Shown: positions 29,878 through 38,487, counted from the stretch's first letter. The stretch is 38,487 nt of DNA from a virus (IMGVR_UViG_3300042401_001086:1-38487), one strand, 5' to 3'. Numbers and translations: made by a program. The notes: generated from the sequence alone by a model not told the origin.

Positions 29878-30636
29878 ATGAATAATAAATTTAATTCAGC
29901 ATACAAAATTAAATCCCAAGGGTTGCAAATTAAAGATGTTGATACTTCTTCTCGCAAGGTTGCGATGTATCTTGCTCATTTTGGAAGCATAGATTCTGAC
30001 AATGATATGATTGTTAAGGGTGCTTTCTCAAAATCATTACAAGAGCGAGGAATTGATTCTACATCAAATAGAAAAATCGCATTTCTTAGACATCACGATT
30101 GGAAGATGCAAATTGGAAAATTTGTTGAATTAAAAGAAGATGAAAATGGTCTTTACGCAGTTGGTGAACTTGGAACTTCTACGTTAGGTAGTGATGCTTT
30201 GTGTGATTACCAAGATGGAATCATTCGTGAGCATTCAATAGGGTTCAAGTATATGCAAGATAAATTAAAGTGGATTGAAGATGCATCTATGCCAAAGGGC
30301 GGATTTTACCTTGTTTCAGAGGTTGCGTTATGGGAAGGTTCAGCAGTTACATTTGGAGCAAATGAAATGACACCAGTCTTGGAAGTTGGGAAATCTGAAA
30401 ACAAAGCAGAATTTATTACCAACATCACTTCCGAAATGGAAACGATTGTAAAAGCATTAGGAAACGGAAGTCGTACTGATGAATCATTGTATTCTCTTGA
30501 AATGCGACATAAGTTTTTATCATCACAATTAAGTGAAATTGCAAATATGAATGTTCAGGCATCAGATGTAAAACAAACATTGATTACTGAATTGAAATCA
30601 TTTGATTGGAACGAAGTATTTAACAACTTAAAATAA
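29878..30636 (+). CDS. HK97-type prohead (maturation) protease
   Basis: 252 residues. The family motifs are present: AHFGSIDSDNDMIVKGAF near 33-50, FLRHHDW with catalytic His near 72-73, and IREHSIGF with nucleophile Ser120. An acidic triad member lies near E148 before the closing VALWEGSAVTFGAN. The C-terminal 75 residues are helical and could serve as scaffold. It cleaves the delta domain of the capsid protein during head maturation. It is the first gene of the plus-strand head operon. Confidence 0.88.
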   Translation: MNNKFNSAYKIKSQGLQIKDVDTSSRKVAMYLAHFGSIDSDNDMIVKGAFSKSLQERGIDSTSNRKIAFLRHHDWKMQIGKFVELKEDENGLYAVGELGTSTLGSDALCDYQDGIIREHSIGFKYMQDKLKWIEDASMPKGGFYLVSEVALWEGSAVTFGANEMTPVLEVGKSENKAEFITNITSEMETIVKALGNGSRTDESLYSLEMRHKFLSSQLSEIANMNVQASDVKQTLITELKSFDWNEVFNNLK

Positions 30637-30642
30637 ACGATT

Positions 30643-30831
30643 ATGGCACGTGCAAAAGTAGAAAATGTAGAATTACAAGACAAAGAGGAAAAAGTATCGT
30701 TAGATGCAAAAAAAGAATACAATTTTGAATCGAATGGTTCTTGTGGCTACTTGCCAAAAGGTAAATATGTAGTAACTGGTGAACAAGCAGAATTATTTAC
30801 TAAACAAGGATATGGCAAGGTTTGTAATTAG
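30643..30831 (+). CDS. Small hypothetical head-region protein
   Basis: 62 residues. The first half is charged (VENVELQDKEEKVSLDAKKE). The second half (GYLPKGKYVVTGEQAELFTK, then QGYGKV) reads as a small beta motif with a 'KGKYVVTG' turn. It lies between the protease and the connector gene and overlaps the latter by 20 bases. Possibly a decoration or assembly factor; this is inferred from position. Confidence 0.55.
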   Translation: MARAKVENVELQDKEEKVSLDAKKEYNFESNGSCGYLPKGKYVVTGEQAELFTKQGYGKVCN

Positions 30832-31315
30832 TAGTGATTTCATTCAAAAGTTTGAGTTGTCTACTGGAATGTACTCAAACCATAAGATTGACGAATACAT
30901 AGACAGATATGAAGACCAATACCTGATTCAATTATTGGGTGTTGAGTTGTATAATTTGTTTATTGCTGATTTAGACCTAAACAATATTCCTCAGAGTGAT
31001 AGATTCAAGAAAATATTTGATCCGTTCAACGAACAGATTGGTTTTTCCCTGATGATGTCAAGAGGAATTAAAGATATGTTGATTGGGTTTATCTATTTTG
31101 AGTACCTGAAAGACTTAATCACTAAAACTACAAATGTTGGTGTGACTAAGCCACAAGAACAAAACTCAAAAATCATTACTGCTCATACGACAATTTATGG
31201 CAGATATAACGAATCAATTAGAACATACAATGCGATTCAGGAGTACATATTGTTAAGTATGAATGATTATAATGAATTTAAAGGAGTGCAAAAATTATAC
31301 GCTTATTGGTTATGA
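30812..31315 (+). CDS. Head-tail connector, DUF6712-like
   Basis: 167 residues from the ATG at 30812 (a GTG at 30779 is less likely). The pattern KIDEYIDRYEDQYLIQLLGV followed by ELYNLF matches the start of Bacteroidota phage connector proteins of the DUF6712 type. A helical bundle follows with MLIGFIYFEYLKDLITKTTN and YNESIRTYNAIQEYILLSMN. It would sit under the portal as gp6/gp15-type adaptor. The next gene starts within its stop (ATGA). Confidence 0.7.
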   Translation: MARFVISSDFIQKFELSTGMYSNHKIDEYIDRYEDQYLIQLLGVELYNLFIADLDLNNIPQSDRFKKIFDPFNEQIGFSLMMSRGIKDMLIGFIYFEYLKDLITKTTNVGVTKPQEQNSKIITAHTTIYGRYNESIRTYNAIQEYILLSMNDYNEFKGVQKLYAYWL

Positions 31316-32001
31316 CAGAGGTATCACTATTATTTGAAGAATTTGTTTTAAATATTGACAAAAACATCACTATTAATAAAATTGAATACATTAATAGTGA
31401 TACCCACATATTTACTTGCAATACAAAATGGGCGAGAAAAGGAAAGGTAATAAAACTCGGAATTGACGAACAAACATCTATGGGTGTATTCATCAAAGAA
31501 GTCATAAAAGACGAAAAAATTATTGTTGCCAATGCCTACTCGCCTATTTCAGTAGAATTAACAAATCCATTCCCAATCTCAGGAACAAAAACATCTACGA
31601 ATAACGAATGGAATAATGCTGATTCAGACCTGATGAAAAAAACACCTTTGGTTTGGCTATATCACAATTATACTCAAACAATTTACGGAGCGGAATCATC
31701 ACTTGAAAGAACAATGAATTTATCAATTGCATTTCTTGATGAAACAAACCCATTATTTCAGAAAAATTCAGATCACATAGACAATGTTGTCGTTCCAATG
31801 ACAAAATTAGTGGAAGAATTTATTAAAAGTATTGACAAATTAACTATTTACAAAAAGTTAAAACAACATAGTATTAAAGTTTATAGTAGATTTGGCATCG
31901 AAACTGATAGTGGAATCATTCAAAACATACTTGATGCTGATTTAGGCGGAGTAGTTTTAACGATTACACTTGACAAGTTCAAAGAACCTTGTAAATGTTA
32001 G
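31312..32001 (+). CDS. Probable neck protein (head closure or tail completion)
   Basis: 229 residues from the ATG at 31312. The N-terminal 75 residues are beta-rich (EYINSDTHIFTCNTKWARKG ... MGVFIKEVIKDEKIIVANAY), like small SH3-type head-closure barrels. The C-terminal part is alpha/beta (VVPMTKLVEEFIKSIDKL ... DLGGVVLTITLDKF), as in tail-terminator proteins. It ends E-P-C-K-C. It may combine two neck functions in one chain; this is inference from length and order. No family was recognised with certainty. Confidence 0.55.
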   Translation: MTEVSLLFEEFVLNIDKNITINKIEYINSDTHIFTCNTKWARKGKVIKLGIDEQTSMGVFIKEVIKDEKIIVANAYSPISVELTNPFPISGTKTSTNNEWNNADSDLMKKTPLVWLYHNYTQTIYGAESSLERTMNLSIAFLDETNPLFQKNSDHIDNVVVPMTKLVEEFIKSIDKLTIYKKLKQHSIKVYSRFGIETDSGIIQNILDADLGGVVLTITLDKFKEPCKC

Positions 32002-32091
32002 TTAAGTCGTAAAGCCGATTAAATAATCACTTTATAATTAAACCCAACATAGGTCGAAAGATTTATTGTTTAATTATTAGTATTATTTAAA

Positions 32092-33300
32092 ATGGAAATG
32101 ACACCTGAACAAGTAGTTGATAAAATCAATTCATTAGTTGCAGAAAAAACTGCAAATTCCGTTTCTAAGGAAGAATTAGAAGCGTTGAAATCTCAAATTA
32201 CTTCATTAGAAGGAAAATCTGACAACGCAGAAGTAAAAACTGCTATCGCAAAATTAGAAGGAGTAATCGAAGGAATGAAAGAAGCGAAGGTTTCTGAAAA
32301 TGTTACTTTGAAATCTATCGGACAAGCAATTGTTGATGCGTATACAACTTCAATTGACAAAATTACTGCGGTAAAAGAAAATGGTGGTTTAATTAACCTT
32401 GACGTTAAAGCCGCTGGAACAATGGGAATCACTGGTAACTACTCAGGTGGTACAGTTGCATTAACTCAATTGGAATCAGGTGTTGCTCGTATCGCACGTA
32501 GAAGACCATTCTTACGTCAATTAGTAAACGTAGCAGGAACTATCTCTAAATACGTTGCTTACATCGAACAAAAAAATCCTGATGGTGGAGCAGGAATGAC
32601 TGCTGAGGGTGCTTTAAAAACACAAGCAGATTTTGACTTAGTAGAGGTTTCTAAACAAGTGAAAAAAGTTACTGCATTCATCAAAGTTTCGAAAGAAATG
32701 ATTGCTGACTTACCATTTATGAGAAATGAAATTGATACTGAATTAATGGAATTAGTTGAGTTGAAATTAGATTCTCAGGTATTATCAGGTGATGGAACTG
32801 GCGATAACTTAGAAGGTTTGTTATTGAACGCTACTGCTTGGTTAGCAGGTGGATTTGCATTGTCAATTCCTAATCCAAATGAATTTGATGTATTGCGTGT
32901 TGCAATCGCTCAAATCCAAGGTGCTGAATTCAATCCTAACTACATCTTGTTACACCCTGAGGATATTGCTAAAATGGAGTTATCTAAAACTTCTACTGGT
33001 GAATACACTTATGCAATGTCTTACATCGTTGATGGAATTGTTCGTATCAAATCTGTTCCAGTTATCGAAAATACTGGTATTACCGCAGGAACATTCTTAG
33101 TTGGTGATTTCACTAAATCTAACTTACGTATTCGTGAGGATTTCAATATCCAAGTTGGTTATGTGAATGATGACTTCACTAAAAACTTAATGACTATTCT
33201 TTGTGAAGCAAGAGCGGTTCATTATGTGAAATCAAACCACTACGGAGCATTCGTAAAAGGAACTTTCTCTACTGCAAAAACTGCATTATTGAAACCTTAA
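32092..33300 (+). CDS. Major capsid protein, HK97 fold
   Basis: 402 residues. Residues about 1-105 are a charged coiled-coil delta domain (SKEELEALKSQITSLEGK ... AIAKLEGVIEGMKEAK), probably removed by the protease at 29878. The HK97 core follows: SGVARIARRRPFLRQLVNVA, IEQKNPDGGAGMTAEGALK, then VKKVTAFIKVSKEMIADLPF and SQVLSGDGTGDNLEGLLL. Arginine is mostly CGT here, whereas AGA dominates elsewhere, and ATC and TAC are frequent. That is typical of a very highly expressed gene. A terminator follows directly. Confidence 0.92.
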   Translation: MEMTPEQVVDKINSLVAEKTANSVSKEELEALKSQITSLEGKSDNAEVKTAIAKLEGVIEGMKEAKVSENVTLKSIGQAIVDAYTTSIDKITAVKENGGLINLDVKAAGTMGITGNYSGGTVALTQLESGVARIARRRPFLRQLVNVAGTISKYVAYIEQKNPDGGAGMTAEGALKTQADFDLVEVSKQVKKVTAFIKVSKEMIADLPFMRNEIDTELMELVELKLDSQVLSGDGTGDNLEGLLLNATAWLAGGFALSIPNPNEFDVLRVAIAQIQGAEFNPNYILLHPEDIAKMELSKTSTGEYTYAMSYIVDGIVRIKSVPVIENTGITAGTFLVGDFTKSNLRIREDFNIQVGYVNDDFTKNLMTILCEARAVHYVKSNHYGAFVKGTFSTAKTALLKP

Positions 33301-33310
33301 TAATTAATTG

Positions 33311-33336
33311 AGGGGTAGAAATACCCCTTTTATTTT
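33311..33336 (+). terminator. Terminator after the major capsid gene
   Basis: AGGGGTA (33311-33317) and TACCCCT (33322-33328) close a GAAA tetraloop. TTTTATTTT follows. It probably reduces transcription between capsid and tail-tube genes, or stabilises the capsid mRNA 3' end. Confidence 0.8.
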
Positions 33337-33357
33337 CAAACATCAAAATTTTAAATT

Positions 33358-34266
33358 ATGTCATTAGGTTGTAAATGTGATTTAGGTTTATCAAACACTG
33401 GTATGCCAAATTGTATCACTATTCAAAGTGTTACTTCAAAAATAATATTAGTTCCTTTATTTAATAGTTCAGGCGATAAGAACTATCTTGGACAAGGTTT
33501 CCCAATTGATGAAACTACAATAAATGGATTGTTGAACGCATCTGATCCTTCAAGTAGATGGTTTCCGTTAGGAACATTTGAAAATGTTACTATGGAAAAA
33601 TCAGAATCTTCTTTTGAAGAAGCACCATCAGGTAAAAAAGTTTTCATCAAACAAGGAAAGCGTTCTTTTTCAGGTGAATTATGGTCTGTAACACCTACAT
33701 TATTAGGTAAAATTCAAGATAACAGATGTGTTGAATTCGGTGTTTATGTAGTAGATGTTAACGGAAACTTGATTGGTTCTTATGATAAGGAGTATTCAAG
33801 ATTATATCCAATTCCAGTGGATAATCAATCATTTGATGCTCGTTTGATGTATGCTACTGATAATACAGTTCAAAAAATAATGGTAGCATTTGACTTTGAT
33901 AGATTATTTGATGAATCTACATTATGGATAATTACTCCTGCCGATGCTAATGGTTATAACTTTAACAACGCAGAAGGTTTGTTAGATGTTAATTTAACAA
34001 AAGTATCAGCATCTCAAACAACAATCGTTCTTAAAGCTAATTTAGATTACGGAACTGGTAAAGATGGTATTGCAGTTAAAGGTTTAGTTCAGGCTGATTT
34101 TAAATTGCAACTTGTTTCAACTGGTAGCTTTGTAACTTTAAGTTCAGTTGCATCAGTTGACAACCAATATACATTAACTTTCCCTTCTCAAACAGCAGGT
34201 GCATCAGTAAATGTTTCAGTTGCTAAAACTGGCTATATTGGAACTTTAAACACTACATTGAACTAA
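33358..34266 (+). CDS. Major tail tube protein with C-terminal Ig-like domain
   Basis: 302 residues. Residues 1-200 are beta-rich with CKCDLGLSNTGMPNC at the start, LGTFENVTMEKSESSFEEAP and KVFIKQGKRSFSGELW, as in tail tube proteins of Bacteroidota siphophages. Residues about 205-302 are a separate all-beta domain (LDVNLTKVSASQTTIVLKAN ... VNVSVAKTGYIGTLNTTLN) that looks like an Ig-like decoration. The domain may bind cell-surface sugars weakly. It is flanked by terminators, as for a highly expressed gene. Confidence 0.72.
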   Translation: MSLGCKCDLGLSNTGMPNCITIQSVTSKIILVPLFNSSGDKNYLGQGFPIDETTINGLLNASDPSSRWFPLGTFENVTMEKSESSFEEAPSGKKVFIKQGKRSFSGELWSVTPTLLGKIQDNRCVEFGVYVVDVNGNLIGSYDKEYSRLYPIPVDNQSFDARLMYATDNTVQKIMVAFDFDRLFDESTLWIITPADANGYNFNNAEGLLDVNLTKVSASQTTIVLKANLDYGTGKDGIAVKGLVQADFKLQLVSTGSFVTLSSVASVDNQYTLTFPSQTAGASVNVSVAKTGYIGTLNTTLN

Positions 34267-34289
34267 TACTTAGTATTGTCCAAATGTGA

Positions 34290-34318
34290 AAGGGTAGCAG
34301 AAATGTTACCCTTTTTTT
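34290..34318 (+). terminator. Terminator after the tail tube gene
   Basis: AAGGGTAGC (34290-34298) pairs with GTTACCCTT (34305-34313) with one G-U pair, around a six-base loop. Seven T residues (34312-34318) follow. Confidence 0.82.
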
Positions 34319-34331
34319 ATAACTTTGAATT

Positions 34332-34817
34332 ATGGAAGGATTATTCAAAAACACCATATTAGGAGAAAAGTTTAATGAGTTAAAAAAAGTCAGATCAAAT
34401 CAATTATGGTTCGATGCCATAAGCGATAATGACGTAAAAGAATTCATACTTTTTTTGGTTCAATACGGACAATTATATTCAAAAGGTATAAATGAATTCG
34501 GTCAGGTTATAGGCTTATATTCAGATTTAACAGAAGAAATTAATCCTGAAAAAAAGCAAGGAACACCATATACATTTAAAGATACTGGTGAATTCTTCAA
34601 ATCTATGTTTGTCACACCATTGTCAGAAGGATTCATAATTGATGGTGATGGTATCAAGACCGGCAAAAAACTAAAAGGTGGAGATATAATTGATTCTGTT
34701 ACTGACTTATTCAAAGAATATGGCGATGAAATAGTTGGTTTAACAGATGAAAGCAAAGAAGAATTAGCAAGGTTTTTAGTACATAAACTAATAGAAGATG
34801 TCAAAAAGTTATTATGA
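34332..34817 (+). CDS. Tail assembly or neck protein, gpG/HK97-gp10-like pattern
   Basis: 161 residues. The segment FILFLVQYGQLYSKGINEFG followed by QVIGLYSDLTEE and TFKDTGEFFKSMFV has the 'Q-L-x-x-K-G-I-x-x-x-G-x-x-I-G-x-Y-S-x-x-T ... DTG-x-F' pattern seen in phage neck and virion morphogenesis proteins. The C-terminus is helical (DESKEELARFLVHKLIEDVK). It sits between the tail tube and the tape measure, where chaperones are usual, so either role is possible. It overlaps the next gene by 20 bases in the +1 frame. Confidence 0.55.
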   Translation: MEGLFKNTILGEKFNELKKVRSNQLWFDAISDNDVKEFILFLVQYGQLYSKGINEFGQVIGLYSDLTEEINPEKKQGTPYTFKDTGEFFKSMFVTPLSEGFIIDGDGIKTGKKLKGGDIIDSVTDLFKEYGDEIVGLTDESKEELARFLVHKLIEDVKKLL

Positions 34818-35247
34818 ATCAGTTGAGGATATGCCATTGTATAATTGGCATAAATGCATTAATGGAGATTTCTATTATGCAAGGGTAGATGAAAAGCAAA
34901 TAGATTTACCTGAATGCGAAAAAGTGTTTAAGAAAATCTATGAATCCTATATGAATACTTTTGGAATTGACAAAAGATACAAGGAGAGAGTTGATATTAT
35001 TAAGAAAATAGCATTGCTACAATGTGATTACTTAATTAGCAAAGACCAGTTCAAACTTACTCAAATTGAAGTTGAAAATGCTAAATTAGATTTTTTTAAA
35101 GCAGATACATCTAACAACGTAACACTACAAACTACTTTGATTCACTTATCAAAATGGCTTGGTTATAGATTAGATTGGAAACAAGTGTCTGTATATGAGT
35201 ATTATACATTATTAGAAGAAGGTTCAAAACAAGCGCAAAATGGCTAA
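34798..35247 (+). CDS. Probable tail assembly chaperone
   Basis: 149 residues directly upstream of the tape measure, which it overlaps by 8 bases. The N-terminal part, YYESVEDMPLYNWHKCINGD followed by FYYARV, and the helical middle (KERVDIIKKIALLQCDYLIS) recur in tail genes of Bacteroidota siphophages. The role as tape-measure chaperone is inferred from position and size. A fusion with the previous gene by programmed frameshift is not evident. Confidence 0.6.
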   Translation: MSKSYYESVEDMPLYNWHKCINGDFYYARVDEKQIDLPECEKVFKKIYESYMNTFGIDKRYKERVDIIKKIALLQCDYLISKDQFKLTQIEVENAKLDFFKADTSNNVTLQTTLIHLSKWLGYRLDWKQVSVYEYYTLLEEGSKQAQNG

Positions 35248-38200
35248 AAAAATACAGAGTTCAGATATATTTGAGGGTGATTTACTTGAAGTATTGATTA
35301 AAGAGATTGTAAAGGCTGAAACAAAACTTGATGGGTTGAGTAAAAAACTTGTCGGAATTGGTTCTACTTTAAAAAATGAGTTAAAGGATTTTTCCATATC
35401 CGATTTGGATTCCATCACTAAACTTTTGCAAAAAACAAAAGAAGTTGAGAATTCGATGAAGGAACAACTTAAACTTGAAAAGGAAAAACAAAGTCTTGAA
35501 GCAAAAAGAATTGTTCTTGAAGAAAAACTTGATGCTATCAAGAAAAAGAATCAACAAGATGAATTGTTGCGCCTTGAAAAAATAAAAGGTATTCAGGATA
35601 AGAATTACGAACAAGCATATCGTGACTTACTCAAAAACGAAGCGGAAATTAAGCGATTAGACGAACTTAAAAAGAAAGCAAGTAGTGATGAACTAATTCG
35701 TATCGAAAAAGAACGTCAGGCTCGTGAAAAGTCGGTTGCTGAACAAAAGATAAACATATCCAAGATACAAGAAGCACAAGCGAAGGCAGATATTCTTTCT
35801 CAAAAGTTAAAAACAGATGCAAGTAAGGAATCTGACAGACAAAGAAAAGAAGCGCAACGTGAAGCGGATAGATTGCAACGTGAAGCCGAAAAGCAACAAA
35901 AGAAGTTAGAGCGAGAAAGAAAGATTGCTGAGGATTTGGCTAATGCTTACAAGCAATTGGAGAAAAACACTCGCGAATTAAAAAATGAATCCAAGAAGTT
36001 GGGTGCTGAATTGTTGGATTTAGAGCGTAACGGACAAAGAAATACAAAGGCATATAGAGATTTAGAGAAACAATACAAGGAAACAACAAAACAAGCCTTA
36101 GAAGGTGACAAAGCACTAAAAAAGTTAGATCAACAAGTTGGTGATAATTTCCGTTCAGTAGGTCATTATGAGAAGGCAACAAGATTTTTGAAGAATGCCT
36201 TGGCTGAAATGGGATTGGCATTTGGTGCGTTCGAAGGTGTTCGATACTTAATTGATTCACAAGTTAGATTGGATTCGCTTTCATTATCACTTAAAAACGT
36301 ATCTAAGGGTTCGAAGGATTATGGCGAGAATGTAGCATTTTTAAGAAGAATCTCAAAAGATTACGGACAAGATTTGTTAAACCTTACTGAAACGTACAAA
36401 AATTTTATTGCATCTACTGATAATTCAAGTTTATCATTAACTGAAAGAAGAAGAATTTACGAAAGTATAATCAAGGCAGGTTCATCTTTGGCTCTTTCTA
36501 ATGATGATGTTGCAGGAACTTTACGTGCGGTTCAACAAATGTTCTCCAAGGGAACTGTTCAGGCTGAGGAACTTAGACAACAATTAGGTGATAGATTACC
36601 TGGGGCATTTCAATTAATGGCAAAATCAATGGGTGTTACCGAAGAAGTTCTTGGTGATATGATGAAGAAGGGATTAGTTCTTGCGGATGATGTAATGCCA
36701 AGGTTCGCTACTGAGTTAGAGAAATCTATGGGTAATAACGCAAGAGCAAGGGTTAATACGCTTGGTGGTGCTTGGAATAATCTTAAAAACGAAGTTCTTC
36801 TTTATTTTAATGAAGCGCAAAGTGGTTATGATATAAATAGGTCTTTGGCTGATGCGCTTAATTATGTTGCTAACAACCTAAAATCAATTATTGGTCTTAT
36901 AGTTACTGCTATAAAGGTATGGGCAGGGTATAAATTAGTTGTAACTTCCTCCCAATTAGCAAATAAACTATTAGGTAACTCATTCTTAGATTTGGCTCGT
37001 GATGGCAAGATAATGTCTTCAATGGTAGATGGAGTAAAAACCGCATTTGGTGGATTGGCAAATTTCTTTAAAACAAATGTAGTTGGAATGTTTGTTTTGT
37101 TTGGAACTGAAATGGTTGCTACATATACAAAACTAAAAAGCATATCTAACAAATTAAGAGAATATAGAAGTGAATTAAAGCAATCAAGAGATGATTTAAT
37201 TAATCAATCTAAAAATGAAAAAACATATTTGGAATCAATGATTGATACATTGAAAAAAACAAATTACGAATCAAATAGAAGGAAAGAAATTTTAGATGAA
37301 TTAAATTCAAAATACGGAACAAATATCCAAAATATTAAAGATGAAAAAACATTTTTATTAGAATTAAATGATGCGTACAAGGAAATAAATAAAACCTTAG
37401 ACCTTAAATTGAAAGGTGATATTGCGCGTATAAATGTAGAAACTTCTCAAAAACAAGTTGCAGAAGCAAGGGCTAATATGGATTTGGCTATGGAAGCACT
37501 TAGAGATAAGGAAAGGCAATTGGGTATTCCTCAATTAAATTATGAAAGATTATTAAAGGGTGATGTAAGTCTTTGGAAAGAATTAGCAGTTGTAATGAAA
37601 TCCACTGTTGATGCTGTAATAGGTAAGTTTGGCGGTACTGATTTATTGGAATTAACTGATGAATGGAATAGATATTCTGATGTTTGGGTTCAATTAAATA
37701 GACAATCACAAAAATATCAAGAGGAATATAAAAAAGTTCTTAAACTTATAAATTCAGGCTCAGGAAACATTGGAAGGATTGGTGATGGAAAACAACCAAA
37801 AGACGTTCCTTCTTCATACCAACCACAAGTTGAATTAAACACTCAATTGGTAAAAACAGAAATTTATCTTTCTCGCCAAGTTGAATTACTAAAAGATATT
37901 CAAACTATTATGCAAGAAATTGCAAATATTGATGTTCTTGATAAGCAAGAAAAAATACTTGAAGCACAACGTAAATCAGCAGAAGAAAAAGGAAAGTACG
38001 ACAAGGAAGCAGTAAAAAAAGCAATTCAGGCTCAAAGAGATGCGCTATTGGAAGCAAACCAAAAAGATTTAGATGCTAAAAAAGATGATCCAATTCTCAA
38101 AGCACAACAAAAAACTGATGAAGAAAGAGAAAAACTTACCGAAAGCAGAAATAAAAGGCAATTGGAAATTGATAAGAAGTATGAAAAATACAAGGATAAA

Positions 38201-38487
38201 TTAGAGGTAAACAAAGCGAACGGAGAAAAGAATCTGACTGCAACTGCAACTCTAAGATATAAAGAGAAGAAGAAGGCATTATCAAAAGACGAAAAAGAGT
38301 TTTACGAAGCACAAATTGAACTTGAAAAAAACTTTCAGGAAGAAATGGCGATTGTTCAGGAAAATTATAAAAAAAGAATTGAAGATGCTTATACTGAGAA
38401 AGAAAAACTTGAACTTGAACATCAAAAGAAAAAGGCAGAAATAATAAAAGATGCAAATAACAAAACAAATAAAGAAGTAGAGGACAA
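35240..38487 (+). CDS. Tail tape measure protein, N-terminal and central part (continues at base 1)
   Basis: The ATG at 35240 opens a frame that runs off the window and continues at the left end to 944, giving about 1354 residues. Residues 1-300 are a long charged coiled coil (KEAQREADRLQREAEKQQ and similar). Residues about 430-470 hold the tape-measure signature GTVQAEELRQQLGDRLPGAF followed by QLMAKSMGVT. Hydrophobic segments follow near 545-575 and 610-630, and a second coiled coil from about 870. It sets tail length and probably helps DNA pass the membrane. By the usual length rule the tail would be about 200 nm; this is a rough inference. Confidence 0.92.
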   Translation, partial: MAKKIQSSDIFEGDLLEVLIKEIVKAETKLDGLSKKLVGIGSTLKNELKDFSISDLDSITKLLQKTKEVENSMKEQLKLEKEKQSLEAKRIVLEEKLDAIKKKNQQDELLRLEKIKGIQDKNYEQAYRDLLKNEAEIKRLDELKKKASSDELIRIEKERQAREKSVAEQKINISKIQEAQAKADILSQKLKTDASKESDRQRKEAQREADRLQREAEKQQKKLERERKIAEDLANAYKQLEKNTRELKNESKKLGAELLDLERNGQRNTKAYRDLEKQYKETTKQALEGDKALKKLDQQVGDNFRSVGHYEKATRFLKNALAEMGLAFGAFEGVRYLIDSQVRLDSLSLSLKNVSKGSKDYGENVAFLRRISKDYGQDLLNLTETYKNFIASTDNSSLSLTERRRIYESIIKAGSSLALSNDDVAGTLRAVQQMFSKGTVQAEELRQQLGDRLPGAFQLMAKSMGVTEEVLGDMMKKGLVLADDVMPRFATELEKSMGNNARARVNTLGGAWNNLKNEVLLYFNEAQSGYDINRSLADALNYVANNLKSIIGLIVTAIKVWAGYKLVVTSSQLANKLLGNSFLDLARDGKIMSSMVDGVKTAFGGLANFFKTNVVGMFVLFGTEMVATYTKLKSISNKLREYRSELKQSRDDLINQSKNEKTYLESMIDTLKKTNYESNRRKEILDELNSKYGTNIQNIKDEKTFLLELNDAYKEINKTLDLKLKGDIARINVETSQKQVAEARANMDLAMEALRDKERQLGIPQLNYERLLKGDVSLWKELAVVMKSTVDAVIGKFGGTDLLELTDEWNRYSDVWVQLNRQSQKYQEEYKKVLKLINSGSGNIGRIGDGKQPKDVPSSYQPQVELNTQLVKTEIYLSRQVELLKDIQTIMQEIANIDVLDKQEKILEAQRKSAEEKGKYDKEAVKKAIQAQRDALLEANQKDLDAKKDDPILKAQQKTDEEREKLTESRNKRQLEIDKKYEKYKDKLEVNKANGEKNLTATATLRYKEKKKALSKDEKEFYEAQIELEKNFQEEMAIVQENYKKRIEDAYTEKEKLELEHQKKKAEIIKDANNKTNKEVED
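38361..38487. repeat. Terminal direct repeat, right copy
   Basis: Identical to bases 1-127. Merging the two closes the genome into a circle of about 38,360 bp and restores one continuous tape-measure gene. Confidence 0.95.

Noticed and set aside
32002-32091. Dedicated promoter for the major capsid gene
   Set aside because: The 90-base gap contains no TAnnTTTG element; strong expression must come from the upstream promoter or a signal I cannot see.
34740-34830. Programmed frameshift joining the 34332 and 34798 genes, as in lambda G/GT
   Set aside because: The second gene is in the +1 frame, its open frame begins only three bases before its own ATG, and I see no typical slippery heptamer. The 20-base overlap is explained by translational coupling.
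1-38487. tRNA genes, integrase, repressor
   Set aside because: I looked for tRNA-like cloverleaf ends, tyrosine or serine recombinase motifs and CI-like repressors and found none that I could support. A tRNA scan would be needed to exclude tRNAs fully.

Overview
This window is a complete, circularly closed genome of a tailed siphovirus-like phage (Caudoviricetes). The last 127 bases repeat the first 127 exactly, so the unique length is about 38,360 bp. The break falls inside the tape-measure gene, which starts at 35240, runs off the right end and resumes at the left end. The DNA is AT-rich (roughly one third G+C by eye). Genes are tightly packed with ATGA and TAATG overlaps, Shine-Dalgarno sequences are scarce, and the promoters carry the Bacteroidota -7 element TAnnTTTG. 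With families typical of Bacteroidota and their phages (DUF3127, DUF6291-like, the small 'KASELRIGN' protein), this points to a host in the Bacteroidota, probably a flavobacterium-like organism. I see no integrase, repressor, DNA polymerase or tRNA gene. The phage looks lytic, or at least does not show lysogeny genes, and it relies on host replication.

Layout. 1-8400: tape measure C-terminus, then tail tip, baseplate and fibre genes. 8405-9498: lysis cassette (holin, small membrane protein, M15-type endolysin). 9550-9975: HNH/AP2 homing endonuclease, followed by a terminator and a strong promoter. 10081-13578: replication-initiation genes (DnaA domain IV-like protein, winged-helix-like protein, DUF6291-like protein), interrupted by a promoter-driven structured RNA at about 11541-11634. 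13623-16062: HNH endonuclease, cytosine-5 methyltransferase, NinG-like protein. 16122-18441: ERF single-strand annealing protein and YqaJ-type exonuclease, a recombination pair. 18441-22854: small accessory genes, including an RlpA-like protein and a lipoprotein. 22855-23284: non-coding. 23477-26603: SSB-like DUF3127 protein, tiny membrane proteins, MazG-like pyrophosphohydrolase, DUF3310 protein. 26606-35247: packaging, head and neck genes in the usual order, except that the portal gene alone is inverted onto the minus strand.

How it works together. Early promoters (10049, 16090, 21321, 23446) read rightward into replication, recombination and host-takeover genes. Terminase, portal, protease and capsid build an HK97-type head. 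The 31312-35247 genes build neck and tail tube, and the tape measure to 8259 genes build the tail and its tip. The capsid and tail tube genes are each followed by an intrinsic terminator, as expected for strongly expressed units.

The most unusual features are: (1) two small genes (17266-17532 and 19307-19498) bracketed by palindromes whose cross-complementarity resembles integron cassette/attC architecture; (2) a pseudoknot-capable RNA with its own promoter and terminator; (3) the inverted portal gene with its own divergent promoter; (4) two genes whose natural C-termini lie out of frame beyond an A8 tract; (5) a genome-wide excess of TCAGG/CCTGA.
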